This document shows, in pieces, positions 1 to 13,000 of a stretch of DNA of 64,000 nt; position 1 is the stretch's first letter, and every line of letters starts with the position of its first letter. The notes beneath the pieces were generated by a model, which was given only the letters and a program-made list of their open reading frames with translations, was not told where the DNA came from and did no database searches. The stretch is taken from assembly GCF_024166365.1 (NCBI RefSeq), contig NC_064819.1, positions 756,501-820,500 of the forward strand, in the 5' to 3' direction. This DNA is from Elephas maximus indicus (Eukaryota > Chordata > Mammalia > Proboscidea > Elephantidae). A program made the translations under genes and the position numbers.

Positions 1-3000
1 CTGAAAACTCCACAAGTAGCTTTCTTGTGGATCCTTCAGGGTTTTCTGAGTATAAGATCATATCATCTGCAAATAGTGATACTTTTACTTCTTCTTTACC
101 AATTGGGATGCCTTTATTTCTTTTTATAGCCTCTGTCTAGGACCTCCAGTACAATGTCGAATAAGAGTGGTGATAAAGGGCATCCTTGCCTGGTTCTTGT
201 TCTCAAGGGGGAATGTTTTCAGACTCTCTCCATTTAGGATGATGTTGGCTGTTGGCTTTGTATTAATGCCCTTTATTATGTTGAGGAATTTCCCTTCTAT
301 TCCTATTTTGCTGAGAGTTTTTATCATGAATGAGTGTTGAACTTTGTCAAATGCCTTTTCTGCATCAATTGATAAGATCAGGTAAAAACCCAAGTAGTTC
401 TTGTCTTTTGTTTTATTTATGTGATGGGCTACATTGATTGTTTTTCTAATGATGAACCATCCCTGCATACCTGGTATGAATCCCACTTGGTCATGGTGAA
501 TTATTGTTTTGATATGTTGTTGAATTCTATTGGCTAGAATTTTGCTGAGAAATTTTGGGTCTAAGTTCATGAGGGATATTAGTGTGTAATTTTCTTTTTT
601 TGTGGTGTGTTTACCTGGTTTTGGTATCAGGGTTATGCTGGCTTCATAGAATAAGTTTGGAAGTATTCCATCCTTTTCTATGCTCTGAAATACCTTTAGT
701 AGTAGTGGTGTTAACTCTTCTCTAAAAGTTTGGTAGACTTCTCTAGTGAAGCCATCAGGGCCAGGGCTTTTTTTTTTAAATTGGGCGTTTTTTCATTACC
801 TTTTCAATTTCTTCTTTTGTTATAGGATTATTTAGTTATTCTGTCTCTGTTTGTGTTAGTTTAAGTAGGTAGTGTGTTTCTAGAAATTTGTCCATTTCCT
901 CTAGATTTTCAAATTTGTTAGAATATAATATTTCATAGTATTCTGTTATGATTCTTTTAATTTCATTTGGGTCTATACTCATATCGCCCATCTCATTTCT
1001 TATTCAGGTTATTTGCTTCCTTTCCTGTTTTCTTTGGTCTGTTTGGCCAATGGTTTATCGATTTTGTTGATCTTTTCAAGGAATCAGCTTTTGGTTTTCT
1101 TAACTCTTTCAATTGTTTTTCTATTCTGTATTTAATTCTGCTCTGATTTTTATTATTTGCTTTCTTCTGGTGCCCCAGGGTTTCTTTTGCTGCTCTCTTT
1201 CTATTTGTTCGAGGTGTAGGGATAATTCTTTGATTTAGGCCCTTTTTTCTTTTTGGATGTGTGCATTTATTGCTGTAAATTGACCTCTGAGCACTGCTTT
1301 TGCTGTGTCCCAAAGGTTCTGGTAGGAAGTGTTTTCATTCTCCTTTGACTCTATGAATTTCTTTATTCTGTCCTTAATATTTTCTGTAACCCAGTAGTTT
1401 TGAGCAAGGTGTTCCCATGTGTTTGATTTTTTTTATTTCCTTGCTTTTTCTGTTAGTGATTTCTACTTTTACAGCTTTATGGTCAGAATAGATGCTTTGT
1501 AATATTTTGATGTTTTGGATTCCGTCAAGGCTTGCTTTATGACCTAATATGTGTTCTATTCTGGAGAATGATCCATGTGCTTTGGAAAATAAAGTATACT
1601 TGCCTGCTGTTGGGTGGAGTGTCCTGTATATGAGGTCAAGTTGGCTGATTGTGGCGTTTAGATCTTCTGTGTCTTTACTGAGTTTCTTTCTGGATGTTCT
1701 GTTCTTCATCCAAAGTGGTGTTTTGAAGTCTCTTACTATTATTGTGGAGCTGTCTATCTCTCTTTTCAGTGCTGTTAGAGTTTGTTTTATGCATTTAGGA
1801 GCCCTGTCATTGGGTGTGTAAATATTTGTTATGGTTATGTCCTCCTGGTATATTGACACTTTAGTCATTACATGGTGTCCTTTCTAATCCTTTGTGGTGG
1901 ATTTAACTTTAAAGTCTATTTTGCCAGAGATTAATATTGCCACTCCCGCTCTTTTTTGATTGTTGTTTGCCTGATATATTTTTTTCCATCCTTTGAGTTT
2001 TAGTGTTTGTGTCTTTAAGTCTAAGGTGTGTCTATTGTAGAAGCATATAGATGGATTGTGTTTTTTAATCTGTTTTGCTACTCTCTGTCTCTTAATTGGT
2101 GCACTTAGTCCATTTACATGTAGCATAATTATTGATTTTTTTTTTTTATGAGCTTAGTTCTGTCATTTTGACTTTTTTTTGTGTGTGTTGTTGGCTGTTA
2201 CTTTTTTCCACTTAATTTTCTGTGCTGAGTAGTTTTTCTTTATATATGCCTTTTCCTCTTTTTCTTTGTTGTTGCTTTTGTATTTGCTGAGTCTTTATGT
2301 TTCTCTTGGTTTTTTTAAAATTTATTTTGATGTGTAGGGTTGTTAGTTTCCTTTGTGGGTACCTTAATATTTATTCCTATTTTTCTAAGTTTAAACCTAA
2401 CTTTTATTTCCTTATATCGCCTTGACTTCTTCTACATATGGAAGATCTATGACTACATTTTTTTAGTCCCTCTTTGTTGACTTAATGTTGTTATCTTTTA
2501 CATAAGGATGTTTCTGTTTCCCTGTTTTGAGCATTTTAGCTTTGATTTATTTTTGTTATTTCCCTCTCTGGGTTGGTATCTGGTTGCTCTTTTCCTGTGT
2601 TCTAGTCTTGGGTTTTTATCTGATGTCATGGGTTTTCTAACTCGGGGACTCCCTGTAGTATTTCTTGTAATTTTGATTTGGTTTTTGCAAATTCCCTAAA
2701 CTTCTGTTTATCTGGAAATGTCCTAATTTCACCATATTATTTGAGAGACAGTTTTGCTGGATATGATTCTTGGCTGGAAATTTTTTTCCTTCAAGGCTTT
2801 GTATATGTCTTCCCATCGTCTTCTTGCCTTCATGATTTTTTCTGAGTAGTCTGAACTTAGTCTAATTGGCTCTGTTTTGTAGGTGACTTTTTGTTTATCC
2901 CTAGCCACTCTTAAAATTTTCTCTTTATCTTTGGTTTTGGCGAGTTTGATTATAATATGTCTTCGTGACTTTCTTTTGGCATCTACCCTGTGTGGGGTTT

Positions 3001-5004
3001 GATGAGCATCTTGGATAGGTATTCTTCTTATCTTTCACTATATCAGGGAAGTTTTCTGCCAACAGATCTTCAACAATTCTGTCTGTATTTTATGTTATCC
3101 CCCTCTTTTCTGGTACTCCAATCATCGTAGGTTATTTCTCTTGATAGAGTCTCACATAATTCTTAGTGTTTCTTCATTTTTTTCAATTCTTTTATGTGAT
3201 TTTTCCTCAAATATGTTGGCGTCAAGTGCTTTATCTTCAGTCTCATCAAGTTTGACTTCCATTTCCTCAGTTCTGCTCCTGTGACTTTCTATTGATATTG
3301 CCTAATTTTGAAATTTTATTGTTAATCTTCTGGATTTCTGTTTGCTGTCTCTCTATGGATTCTTGCAGCCTATTAAATATTTTATTATGTTCTTCTCTAA
3401 TCTTCTTAAGTTCCTCTCATGCTATGTCTGTGTGTTCCTTGGCTTGTTCTGCCTTTTGCCTGATCTTCTTCCTGATCTCTTCAAGAGTTCTGTATATTAA
3501 TCTTTTGTATTCTACCTCTGGTAGTTCCAGGAAGTTCTCTTCATCTGGAAGATTTCTTGATTCTCTGTTTTGGGAGCTTGCTGAAGCCATCATGGTCTGC
3601 CTCTTTATGTGATTTGATATTGACTGTCTCCAAGCCATTGATAATTTACTGTATTTATTTATTTTATGTTTGTTTACTGTTTCCTAGCTTCTTGTTTTGT
3701 TTTGCTTTGGTGTGCCCAAATAGGCTGCTCAAGTGAGCTAGTTTGATTCTTGGTGCCTTTGAAACTCTAATATCCTGTCACTAGGTGGTTAGAGCTGTTA
3801 CTAGGTATATGAGCCCAGGAGTCTGTTTACTTTTCTTGTATGCATTCAGCTCAAGTGTCCAGGTTGTCAGTCACCAAGTGTGTGGTGCAAGCTCTCACCT
3901 ACAGTCTTAGATGAGCAGGGGTGATTTGTGTAGTACAATAGAGGGTCACACCCTGAACAAGACAGGGGACTGACAACTGCCCCTGAGTGTCTGTGAGGAA
4001 AGCATGTCCTTGTTCCTTAGAGTGCCTAGGTGGGTGGTTTTTGCAGCTAGACTATGGGCACCCAATGCTGTTGTCTGTAAGGACTGGGAAGCACCACTTA
4101 TCCTTGGACTTCTGTTGAGGGTGGCTAAGTGGTGTGGGTAGAGCCACCAGTCCTCAGGCCCCTGATATGGGCATGAGAGGACGGTGCTTAATAGGCAGAG
4201 TGGTGTCAAACATCATGAACCTGCCTCTCCAACATATAGCTGAAACAGTTGAAGTTAGACTTCAAGTATATACCTTGTTGTACTGTGCTAATGAGGGCCT
4301 ATGCTGTTGAAATGGGCTCATACAGGTCTGTGCAGGGATGAAAGGCATTCAGTGTCTTGGATCACTTATGCCTATGCCTAGGCAAGGGAGCTGTTTCTGC
4401 CCTGAGTTCCCAACTTAGGGGAGCCAGCGGATTACTTTTTCCTCCTGTTTGTTAATACGTTCCTTCTCCATGGCTGGAAGGGTGGCTCAGGGCAAGTGAC
4501 AGTCCTACTTCCAGCACAGGGAAAGTTGGCTATCACTGAAGCTGGCTCAGGACCTGGTGCAGAGAAAGGAGGGGTCAGTTAAATGCAAGAGAGTTTTTTC
4601 CAAAGGCTTGGTTTTTGGTCCGCATGGTAGACTAGATGCAAGTACTTCTCTTTTGCCTAGAGAGCTTCTTTTCATTGATTCTGGAGATGTGAGTGAACTC
4701 TCCACTGCTTGGTCTCTCCCAATGTGGAAAACAAGTCCTGAATGCCACTGCTTGTCGCACCACACTCGAGCCAGCAGATCCAGCCTGTGGGGTGACGGTT
4801 ACCACTGGGTCAGGTCTGGCAACTCCTTGCTGCTTCTAAACCATCTCGCCCACCCCCTGCTGCTCAGCCTGGTTTCTCAACTTTGCCTTTGATGTTCAGG
4901 GCTCCTAGATTGTCATATAAAATCGATTCACTTGTTTTTTCAGGTCTTTGTGGTAAAAGGGACCACCGGAAGCATCTGACTATTCCACCACCTTGGCCCC
5001 ACCT
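1..5004 (-). mobile_element. L1 LINE, 5' two-thirds, cut by the window edge
   Basis: On the minus strand, from about 5004 downward, are a GC-richer 5'UTR (about 3650-5004, ending in a gccaccttggcccc-type terminus), ORF1 remnants (3417-3638), ORF2 endonuclease (1374-2126, with a NGLSAPIKRQRV start and an SDHKAVKVEI motif), and reverse transcriptase (124-570, with [15 protein letters not shown]). The frame is broken by stops and shifts in many places, so the element is dead. The C-terminal part of ORF2 and the 3' end lie before position 1. It is similar to the copies at 32553 and 53339. Confidence 0.93.
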
Positions 5005-5334
5005 CTACTTTTAATTCTTATAAATAATGCTCAATTACCATTCTTATTGTTTTGCTTCCTTTCTTTAGGATAAAGATCTAGAAATAAGTTTATTTAATAA
5101 ATGATTCAAACACTTTTATGGCTTTTGATATCTTTTAAAAAAATTTACTTTGTTAATTTATATTGGTACCAACAAAGTAAGAATACATATCAGTTTCACT
5201 TTATTTTTTGGTCAGTGAGTATCATAATTCTTAAAAAAAAAAACAAAAACCACTAATTAAGTAGACCAAATGTTTCAAGTCCTGTTTCTTTAGATACTAG
5301 TAATGTTGAGCATTTTTCCATGTTTTCTTCTTAT

Positions 5335-5980
5335 TTTTTAAAAAATTGTACTTTAGTTGTAGGTTTACAAAACAAACTAGTTTCTCATTAAACAGTTAGT
5401 ACACATATTGTTTTACAACATTGCTTAACAACCCCATGACATGTCAACGCTCTCCCTTCTCCACCTTGGCTTCCCTATTACCAGCTTTCCTGTTCCCTCC
5501 TGCCTTCTAGTCCTTGCCCCTGGGCTGGTGTGCCCCTTTTGTCTTGGTTTGTTTTATGGGCCTATGCAATCTTTGGCTGAAGGGTGAACCTCAGGAGTGA
5601 CTTCATTAGTGAGCTGAAAGGGTGTCTGGGGTCCATACTCTCAGGGTTTCTCCAGTCTCTGTTGGTCCAACAGGTCTGGCCTTTCTTTTTGAGTTAGAAT
5701 TTTATCCTACCTTTTTCTCCACCTCTGTCCAGGGTCCTTTATTGTGATTCCTGTCAGAGCAGTCAGTGGCGGTACTTGGGAACCACCTAGTTGTACTTGT
5801 CTCAGTCTGGTGGAGGCTGTGGTGGATGTGATCCATTAGTCCTTTGGATTAATCTTTTCCTTGTTTCTTTAGTTTTCTTCATTCTTCCTTGCCCCCGGAG
5901 GGAAGAGACCAGTGGAGTATCCTAGATGGCCGCTCACAGGCTTTTAAGACCCCAGACCCTGCTCACCAGAGTAGAATCCA
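5335..5980 (-). mobile_element. L1 3' end fragment
   Basis: Reverse-complement L1 3'UTR, beginning at the low end with an A-tail remnant (tttttaaaaaa), followed by the ttgtactttagttgtaggt stretch. The same 3'UTR, in divergent form, is found at 53345-54060 on the same strand and at 39750-40510 on the other. It is a 5'-truncated insertion in the last intron found. Confidence 0.8.
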
Positions 5981-7404
5981 TGTTTTATTTTTGCATTGCC
6001 CTTGTTTATCCATTGATTGGTAATAATTTTATTGACACCCAGAATTTTAAAAATTAATTTGTATGCTTTTAAATTTATAGCATTATTTTTACTTTTGTAA
6101 AATGACAAATACTAAATTGTTTTATTATTAGTTATTCCATAATTTAATTTTTTACTCTTCAATTTTTAAATCTATCTCAAATTTATTTTCCACATTTTAA
6201 TCAATGACTTAATGGTAGGTATTAATTGATTATTTATGTTATGATTTGACTTTTTTGTGTGAAATTCTTATAAAGAAAATAGGCTTTATTTCAAGCTCAT
6301 CCATTCAGTTTCATGATTTATATGTCTGTCATTCAGTCACTACATCGCTATTTTCAATATTACTGCTATATAAAATAATTTTAATTTTTGGGAAAATCTT
6401 GTAATCCCTTTGAAAATATTATTTTGACAATTATACATAGTCTTTTAGATGAAATATAGAACTTCTGACTAAAACCTAGATATCCTCAATATGAATTCAT
6501 GCCTTAGATATCAAATATGGCAGTTAAAAGAATTCTTCAATACTTTAGGCAGAATGCATGCAATAGTTTCCAAATACATATATGGCTATTTTATAAATGG
6601 AAAGGAAGTTTTCAAAGCTGTTCAAAGAAACAAAACTCACCTAATGATTGTGATGCAAGAGAATGTTTACATGAAGGTACATACTTTTTAGTATTCCATC
6701 TGAATTTTTTGACATCAATTGAAGTTTGAAGAATCATTATTTTTGTGAAATTTTCAGTGCCTTGTATCTGAAAGTTGACAGAATACAAATTATTTTTTCA
6801 GGAAGTATTGTATGATTGAATGTTTCTCTGGTAAGTTACCATCTCAGTCCCTGTCTAAACATTTGGGAGAAAATTGAAAATATCAGTAGATCGCCCAGGC
6901 ATACATCTTAAAATTCCTGGATATGCTGGTTTTGCTAAAGTCAATATTCCACACACTTTCTTTAATTTTTAAATATTTTATTCATTTCTCTTCCAAATGA
7001 GAGAAATATTCAAGAGTTAATCATCAGTGGCCTTTTAAAAATCACCCAGAATGTTTTTCTACATGGCAAAAGAAAAAATCGAAAAACATTAGATTTCAAA
7101 AAAGTCACTCCACTTTGTGGTAGTTTTTAATATACATTGAATCACATTGGTTTCCCAATCCACAGTGACCAGGGCTTCTAAAGGAGTGAGCAGGTTTCAA
7201 GCATCTCTTGCTTGACTGTATAAGTTCCCAACCACCACTCAAACTGAAGCTCTGTTATAATACATTCAATAGCAAAGGTAGGGGACACCACCATTGACTG
7301 GGCATCATGCCAGCACTGATGGCTTCCACTTAGGAAATAGTCTTGTGACTGTTTCTCACCTCGGGATTCTTCCCACCTCACTTTTTTCTTGTGTCCTAAA
7401 TGTA
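5981..7404. other. AT-rich intronic sequence, nothing recognised
   Basis: No exon-like frame with splice sites and no repeat I can name. The short open frames at 6491-6729 and 7178-7381 lack any similarity I recognise. I looked here for the missing C-terminal SLC9C1 exon(s) and did not find them. Confidence 0.5.
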
Positions 7405-7600
7405 CCCTGAAAGCACATCTATCATAGCTTTAAACATTTTATTAATGTATTTATATATCTGTTTCTTTCCATTTGATTGCGAGACTTCTTGAAGGCAGGT
7501 TGCAAGTTTGTTTTGTCTCTGTTACTTCAGCCAAATGCAGTTTCAGCTAGCACTTTCTGTCATGTACTAGCTGCTTAAAAATATACATATTTAATTTAAT
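7405..7600 (+). repeat. L2-like ancient LINE fragment
   Basis: The stretch around gcgagacttcttgaaggcagg followed by tgttttgtctctgtt resembles the degraded 3' end of L2. The match is by eye and weak. Confidence 0.4.
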
Positions 7601-8160
7601 ATAGGTCCCTCAATTCCTTATATATATGTCTCTCTTACTCTACCCCAATACATGCAAACACAGACAAGCACACACGCATAAACACCACACCCTCCCTTCT
7701 GTCCATCCTCACATGCCCCAGGTTCTAGTTTTGCTTGGCAGGGGAACTCCAACAACAGCTTAAGTAGCCGGGGAAATAGCATTGATATTCTGTTGAGCTA
7801 TGGGTCCGGCAGAACCTTTCTGTAGTGTTAATGATACTGTCCAGATAAAGTGTTCCTCTGTGACGTGTAAATGAATTTTATAGGTCCTTTTCCGCCGTGG
7901 AAGACTGCACCCAAATCCAACTGTGGCCAAACTGTACAGCTTTACCTCCTTTATTGGTATCAAATAGAAATAGCTTAGTGCTTGGTTACTCAGTGCCAAA
8001 GTAATCAATGAATTCATTGTATGTGTGTGTATTTATGGAGTCAGGTGTGGGAAAGGATAGGAGGCGGAAAGCCCGAGATTAATATGATAATTTTTCTAAT
8101 GTTGATACTTTGTTGGAAATATGTCATATTGACTGATGACACGAAATAATATTTCTTTAC

Positions 8161-8346
8161 CTGATGACATGTAATAGGAATTAAAGAAGGTGCCTTATAA
8201 GCTTTCCGTAACTGACAATCTTCTACAGATCCATGTATGAGGATAACATAGATTACAGCTTCATCGTAAATGTCAGTCTTGGTGTTCATTGGTATATCTT
8301 TTACATACATGTTACAGAGTCGTAATTGCATTTTGTAGTTCCAATC
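8161..8346 (-). CDS. SLC9C1: SLC9C1 exon: region after the CNBD
   Basis: The exon has 186 bases, 62 codons in phase 0. The acceptor is tttttctcatag/GATTGG and the donor CAG/gtaaag at 8160. It starts DWNYKMQLRLCNMYVKD and continues with TDIYDEAVIYVILIHGSVED, ending PITCHQ; human is very close throughout. It is the most 3' exon found. The human protein has roughly 100 more residues after this point, which I could not locate between 1 and 8160. The open frame continues past the donor to a stop near 8041, but that extension is probably intron. Confidence 0.94.
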
Positions 8347-8479
8347 CTATGAGAAAAACACAAATTCATAGTCTATTATTTGTTTACAAATTTAATATAA
8401 ATTCCTAGTAGTTAATTTCTAACAATATTTTAATGCATTTCCATTTGGAGAGAAGGCAAGATCACCTACCAGCTCTTAC

Positions 8480-8611
8480 CTCATAAGATAAATTTTCCCT
8501 GACCTTTTTGGCAGTAATAGAAAGTCCAATTTTTAGCCACATTTTATATTCTATGAGAGGACAGCATTGTTTAAAAGCATCAAACAAATGTTTTCTGGAA
8601 ATAAAACAAGT
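8480..8611 (-). CDS. SLC9C1: SLC9C1 exon: CNBD C-terminal helices
   Basis: The exon has 132 bases, 44 codons in phase 0. It is bounded by acceptor ctttttccag/ACTTGT and donor GAG/gtaaga. It encodes [20 protein letters not shown] and then a helical stretch, [14 protein letters not shown], ending LSYE. It aligns with human [20 protein letters not shown] and MWLKLGLAITARKI. I located it by translating the intron between the flanking exons. It is separated from the next exon by only 133 bp. Confidence 0.93.
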
Positions 8612-8984
8612 CTGGAAAAAGAAGGATATAAGAAAAGTTCAATATTTCATTCTGTGAACCTATGGTTAAAGGAATAAGTTTTTCTTGTTTATATAATGCA
8701 TTAGAGCTAAGAATTTAAATTATGAAAATTCATGTTTATGGCCTGGAAACATAATAAAATGTGTATGTTAGTAAATATTTGTGTGACTTTGACTTCTGAA
8801 TTTCAAAAGGCCATATGATCCAATGAGAGTTTCATTGGTATTGTTATAGATTTTGATCAGTAAAAAACAAATTATAATAAAAACCATTTAACCTTTTAAA
8901 CCAAAGATGTATTTCTAACAACACATTATTTGAAAGGAGCAAACATCTTAGGCAACAATAAAATGCTGAGGCTTAGAATGAATA

Positions 8985-10545
8985 GACTATTGGCTATGAA
9001 GAATAAAACTACTATGAACATTCACATACAAGTCTTAGTGTACATGGGTTTTTATTTCCCTTGGGTAAATATCTTGGGATTGACGGGTTGTATGGTAAGT
9101 GTATATGTACCTGTATATGTACCTGTATAAGAAACTGCCAAACTGCTTTTAGAAGTGGTTGCAAACTTTTGTACTCCCACTAGCCATGTTTGAGAATTTC
9201 AGTTGCGTTATATCCTTGCCAACATTTGGTATGCCAGTCTTTTTAATTTTAGCCAATGCAGCAGGTATGTGGTGATATCTTGTGATTTTAATTTCTGCTT
9301 CTCTGAAAGCTAATGATTTTGAGCATCTTCTTCCCATGTTTATTAGCCACTGGAATATTCTTTTGTGAAGTACCTGTTCAAATCCTTTGCCCAACTTTTA
9401 GTTGGGTAGTTTGTCTTCTTATTTTTGAAGTGTAAGAGTTCCTTACGTATTCCTTTGTCAAGCTTTTTGTCAGATGAAGGTATTTCAAGAAGTTTTCCCT
9501 AACCTGTGGCTTGCTTTTTAAATAAACCTTATGGTGTCTCTTGAATAGCAGAAGAAATATTGATAAATTGGACTTGGCAACATCCAGTTTATCAATATTT
9601 CATTTTATGGTTAGTGTTTTCTTTTTGTGTGTGTGTCCTGGGAAATCTTTCCCTGTCTCAAAATCTCCTATGTTTTCTTCTACAATTTGTATCACTCTAG
9701 CTTAAAAAAAAAAAAAAAATTTTTTTTTTTTAGCTTTTATGTTTAGGCCTATGATCATTTTAAATTAATTTTTGTGCATACTGTATGATACTGAGCTTCA
9801 TTGCTCCCACATGGATATTCAATGTTTTAAGGATCACTTGTTGAAAATACTATTATTTACCCAATGAAATATCTGGGGCCTTCTGTCAAAAATCAATTGA
9901 CCATAGGTTCTCTTTTCTCTTTCCTGTTTCATTTATTTTAACATTAAGCCAATGCCACACTGTCTTGATTACTCTTGACTTAAATCAGACAGTGTAAGTC
10001 ATCTACCATTATTATTTTTTTTAATTTTGTTCTATTCCAGGACTATTGCCTTTCCCTATAAATTTTATAAGCAACCTGTAAATTTCTAACAAAAAAGGGT
10101 CTTACGAGGTTTTGATTGAGATTGCATTGAGTCCATAGATCAATTTGAGAAGAATGGACATCTTACTAATATTGTGCCTTCCAGTCCATGAATATGGTAT
10201 ATCTCTCCACTTATGTAGATCTTTATGTTCTTTAGAAAATATTTTGTAAAAGCGTTTCACATCTCTCATTTCAACTTTATTCCTAATAATTATGTGCTGT
10301 TTGATACGTTTTGTAAAAGGAATTCAAACATTTCATTTCTAGTTGTTCGTTGCTAGTATATGAAAATACAGTTGAGTTTTGGAATTTAAATTTAATCTTG
10401 CCACTTTTCTAAGTTCATTATTAATTCTAGTTAGTTTTAGTATATCTTTGAGATTTTTTAAATGTAGATATCATGACATTGGCAAAGAGAGACAATTCTA
10501 CTATGTTCTTCCTATTTTTTATGTTAGTGTATTTTTTTTTTATTT
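8985..10545 (-). mobile_element. Ancient L1 (L1M-type) ORF2 remnant
   Basis: Antisense text matches the ORF2 C-terminal half seen in the younger L1 at 54400-56100: a stretch similar to gtgaagtacctgttcaaatc, then the region equivalent to the reverse-transcriptase active-site codons near 10470-10500. It is heavily diverged, with no usable frame. It contains an A-run/T-run inverted pair at about 9703-9733. Confidence 0.75.
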
Positions 10546-10547
10546 TA

Positions 10548-11500
10548 AATATTTTTAGTTGTGGTAAAATATATATAACATAACATTTGCCATTTAATCA
10601 CTTTTAAGTGTATAATTCAGTGGCATTAATTACACTCAAAATGTGTGCAACCATTACAGCTATCTATTTTCAAAATTTTTTCATCACCCCAAACAGACTA
10701 TGTAGCCATTAAGCTCAATTCTCACTCTCTTCTCCTTTTTCGGTTTCCATTAGACCTTTTGATATTACCCCAAAGATATCTACAGTCTTTGTACATTTTA
10801 AAGTCCTTGTTTTCTTTGTTTTTCAGGCTATATTCTTTCTATTACCTGTCTTCCAATTCACTGATTCCTTTTTACTGCCATCTCCACATCTCCAATCTGC
10901 TTTCTAACTTAAAAATTTCCATTTCACTCTTTTCTATATTCTATTTCGTGCTGAAATTTCCTATCTCTTTCCTCACTAAGAACATATTTTCCTTTAATTA
11001 TTTGAACATATTTTCCCTCAATTTTTTTGATCTATTTTTAGTAACTGCTTTAAAGGTTTTTCTGCCAAATCCACATTTTGGCCAATCTCAGTGTTGGTTT
11101 CTATTTATCTCCCCCTCTTTTTTTAATTTTTTTTTTTATTTTTACATTATAGGTGACATTTTATGGGTCACATTTTCATGTTTCTTTGCCTGTTTAGTAA
11201 TTCATAATTTTGCCTGTTTAGTAATTCATAATTGCTTCTGGACATTGCTGCTGATACATTGTCAAGATTCCAGATTCTGTTATCTCCCCCCTGAAAATGT
11301 TGAATTTTGTTGTAGTAGGCAGTTTATTTACTGGCTGATTACCTTGATTTTGTGTAGGCTGGGTTTTATGATTTGGTTGGGTAAATCAGTGGAAGATCAT
11401 AGACATTTTTCAAGCCTGAGTAACTTGCTGGTACTTAACCTCCAAACTCTGCCCCCACTGTGGATCCTGATCCTGTCAGCGTTTGCTCTTGGTCTTTGTT
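10548..11500 (-). mobile_element. Ancient L1 3'-end-like sequence
   Basis: The start resembles the antisense 3' end of old L1M elements (gtggtaaaatatatataaca, then cagtggcattaa). Beyond about 10730 the assignment is unsure. A pyrimidine-rich open frame on the plus strand (10645-11502) is a by-product of this composition. A perfect 24-bp tandem duplication sits at 11185-11232. Confidence 0.5.
11185..11232. repeat. 24-bp perfect tandem duplication
   Basis: Two adjacent identical 24-base units, 11185-11208 and 11209-11232, each starting tttgcctgtttag. This is a recent small duplication inside old repeat sequence. Confidence 0.9.
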
Positions 11501-12109
11501 AGGGTGGATCCAGAGCAGGCTTTACTTTAGGTCATGGTCCCTATACCTATGGGCTGTTCTTTCTGGTCTCTCAGCTGAGGTGTTAAAAGGTCTCTTCTTT
11601 CCGGCAAGACTGTGCCTGCAAAGTCCCTAATCTCTGCTAATTCTTGACCTATAATATTCCTGTTCCATTTTTAACAGTCTGGTTAATCTAGTTTTGTCCC
11701 ATCCTGTGCGTATGCAGCCCAGCCCTCCAACAAGGACTTGTGGAGGACCACCACACAGACTCCTAGAGTCTCCCTCTGTGCAACAACCTCTCCTATGCCT
11801 GCTTTATAGATTCCAGCTACTTCCCCTGCCTCAACCTCCATCCTCTTCCTTCTCGGCTCAGCAGGATTACCATATTCTGCTTGGATGCTTGGTAGCTGCA
11901 TCATAGTTGGGAAATTGTCCTAGCCAGAGTCAGGGTTGGTGTGAGACTTACTTTGTGAACTTCTCTGCTGTCCAGGGTTTCAGACTTACACTTGCTATTT
12001 TCCAGTGACTGAACACATTTGCCTCATATATTTTGTCAAGTTTTATGGTTTTTTCTGGTAGGTGTGCTAGTCTGCTGCCACTAACTTCATCCTAACCAGA
12101 TGCAGAAGG

Positions 12110-13000
12110 CTAGAGTATTTTTATGCAAATCCCAGACATCATATAATTCCACCTATAAATATTTTAATAGGTGTCTCTGAATGATAGGGACATTTTCAAG
12201 ATATAATCATTATGTGGTTATATAATACAATTAAAAATAATATTTTAATATCATGTAATATTCTGTTCATGTTAAAATTTCCCAAATTGTCTAAAATAGT
12301 CTCTTTACAGTTGGTTTTGATCAAATTGGAACAATTGGTTTTGGTTATTATAACTCTAAAATCTCTTTTTAACAGTTTATCTTGTCTCTCCCCTTCCTAC
12401 ACTTCTTACCATTAATTTGTCGGGGAAATCAGGTCTTGTGTTCTATAGAATGTTCCACATTTTAAATTTAGCTAATTATTTCCCTCTATTATGGAACCCT
12501 GGCAGTACAGTGGTTGAGAGCTTGGCTGCTAACCAAAAGGTAGACAGTTTGAATCCACCAGCTGCTCCTTGGAAAAACCTATGGGGCAGTTCTACTCTGT
12601 CCTATAGGGTCGCTATGAGTTGGAATTGACTAGATGGCAATGAGTTTGTTTTTCTGTTTTAGTTTCAATTAACTTGTTTCTCTCCTTCTTGTGTTTCCCA
12701 TAAACTGGTTAGGTCCAGAGGCTTGAAGAACTTCAGGTTTTCTCTTTTCTTGTGCAAGAAGACTTCAAGGCTGGTGCTGGTACTACCGAGTTACCACGTC
12801 ACTGGGCACATAGCACCTTGTCATCATGCTTTTAGTGATGCTAAGATTGATGGGTGGTGTTAGTCTGTTTCCTTCATTATAAACTTAACTATTAATATTC
12901 CACTTAGTAGTTTCAGCATCGATTCATTATTGTTGCCTTGATCCGAGCAATGGCAAAATGAAGATTTTCTAATTCTTTCATTCTGCATTTGTTAGCTGGA
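12110..13000. mobile_element. Ancient L1 fragment split by a SINE
   Basis: The text around aatcccagacatcatataat, gtctctttacagttggttt and aggtccagaggcttga is familiar from old mammalian L1M-type sequence. It is interrupted by the SINE at 12493-12653, after which it continues. I do not assign the orientation. Confidence 0.55.
12493..12653 (+). mobile_element. AfroSINE, short type, complete
   Basis: It has the tRNA-derived head (ggaaccctggcagtacagtg, with B-box-like gtttgaatcc), the middle cagctgctccttgg, and the tail tatagggtcgctatgagt. It ends in a T-rich stretch. The tail is identical over 22 bases to the end of the RTE at 22563-22584. Confidence 0.9.

Noticed and set aside
4547..4892. Overlapping open frames of 72 and 111 codons in GC-richer sequence
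   Set aside because: They lie in the L1 5'UTR (1-5004 element), which is non-coding in the homologous copies.
7760..8017. Minus-strand frame just downstream of the SLC9C1 exon, considered as the C-terminal exon
   Set aside because: No similarity to the remembered SLC9C1 C-terminus and no convincing acceptor; it includes unrelated sequence.
10645..11502. A 285-codon open frame on the plus strand, the longest in the window
   Set aside because: The product is a monotonous F/L/S/I-rich string from pyrimidine-rich old repeat sequence, with no recognisable domain or splice structure.
12493..12653. tRNA gene suggested by B-box-like sequences in the SINE heads
   Set aside because: The heads are diverged, lack a full cloverleaf, and are followed by the SINE body; they are retroposed promoters, not tRNA genes.
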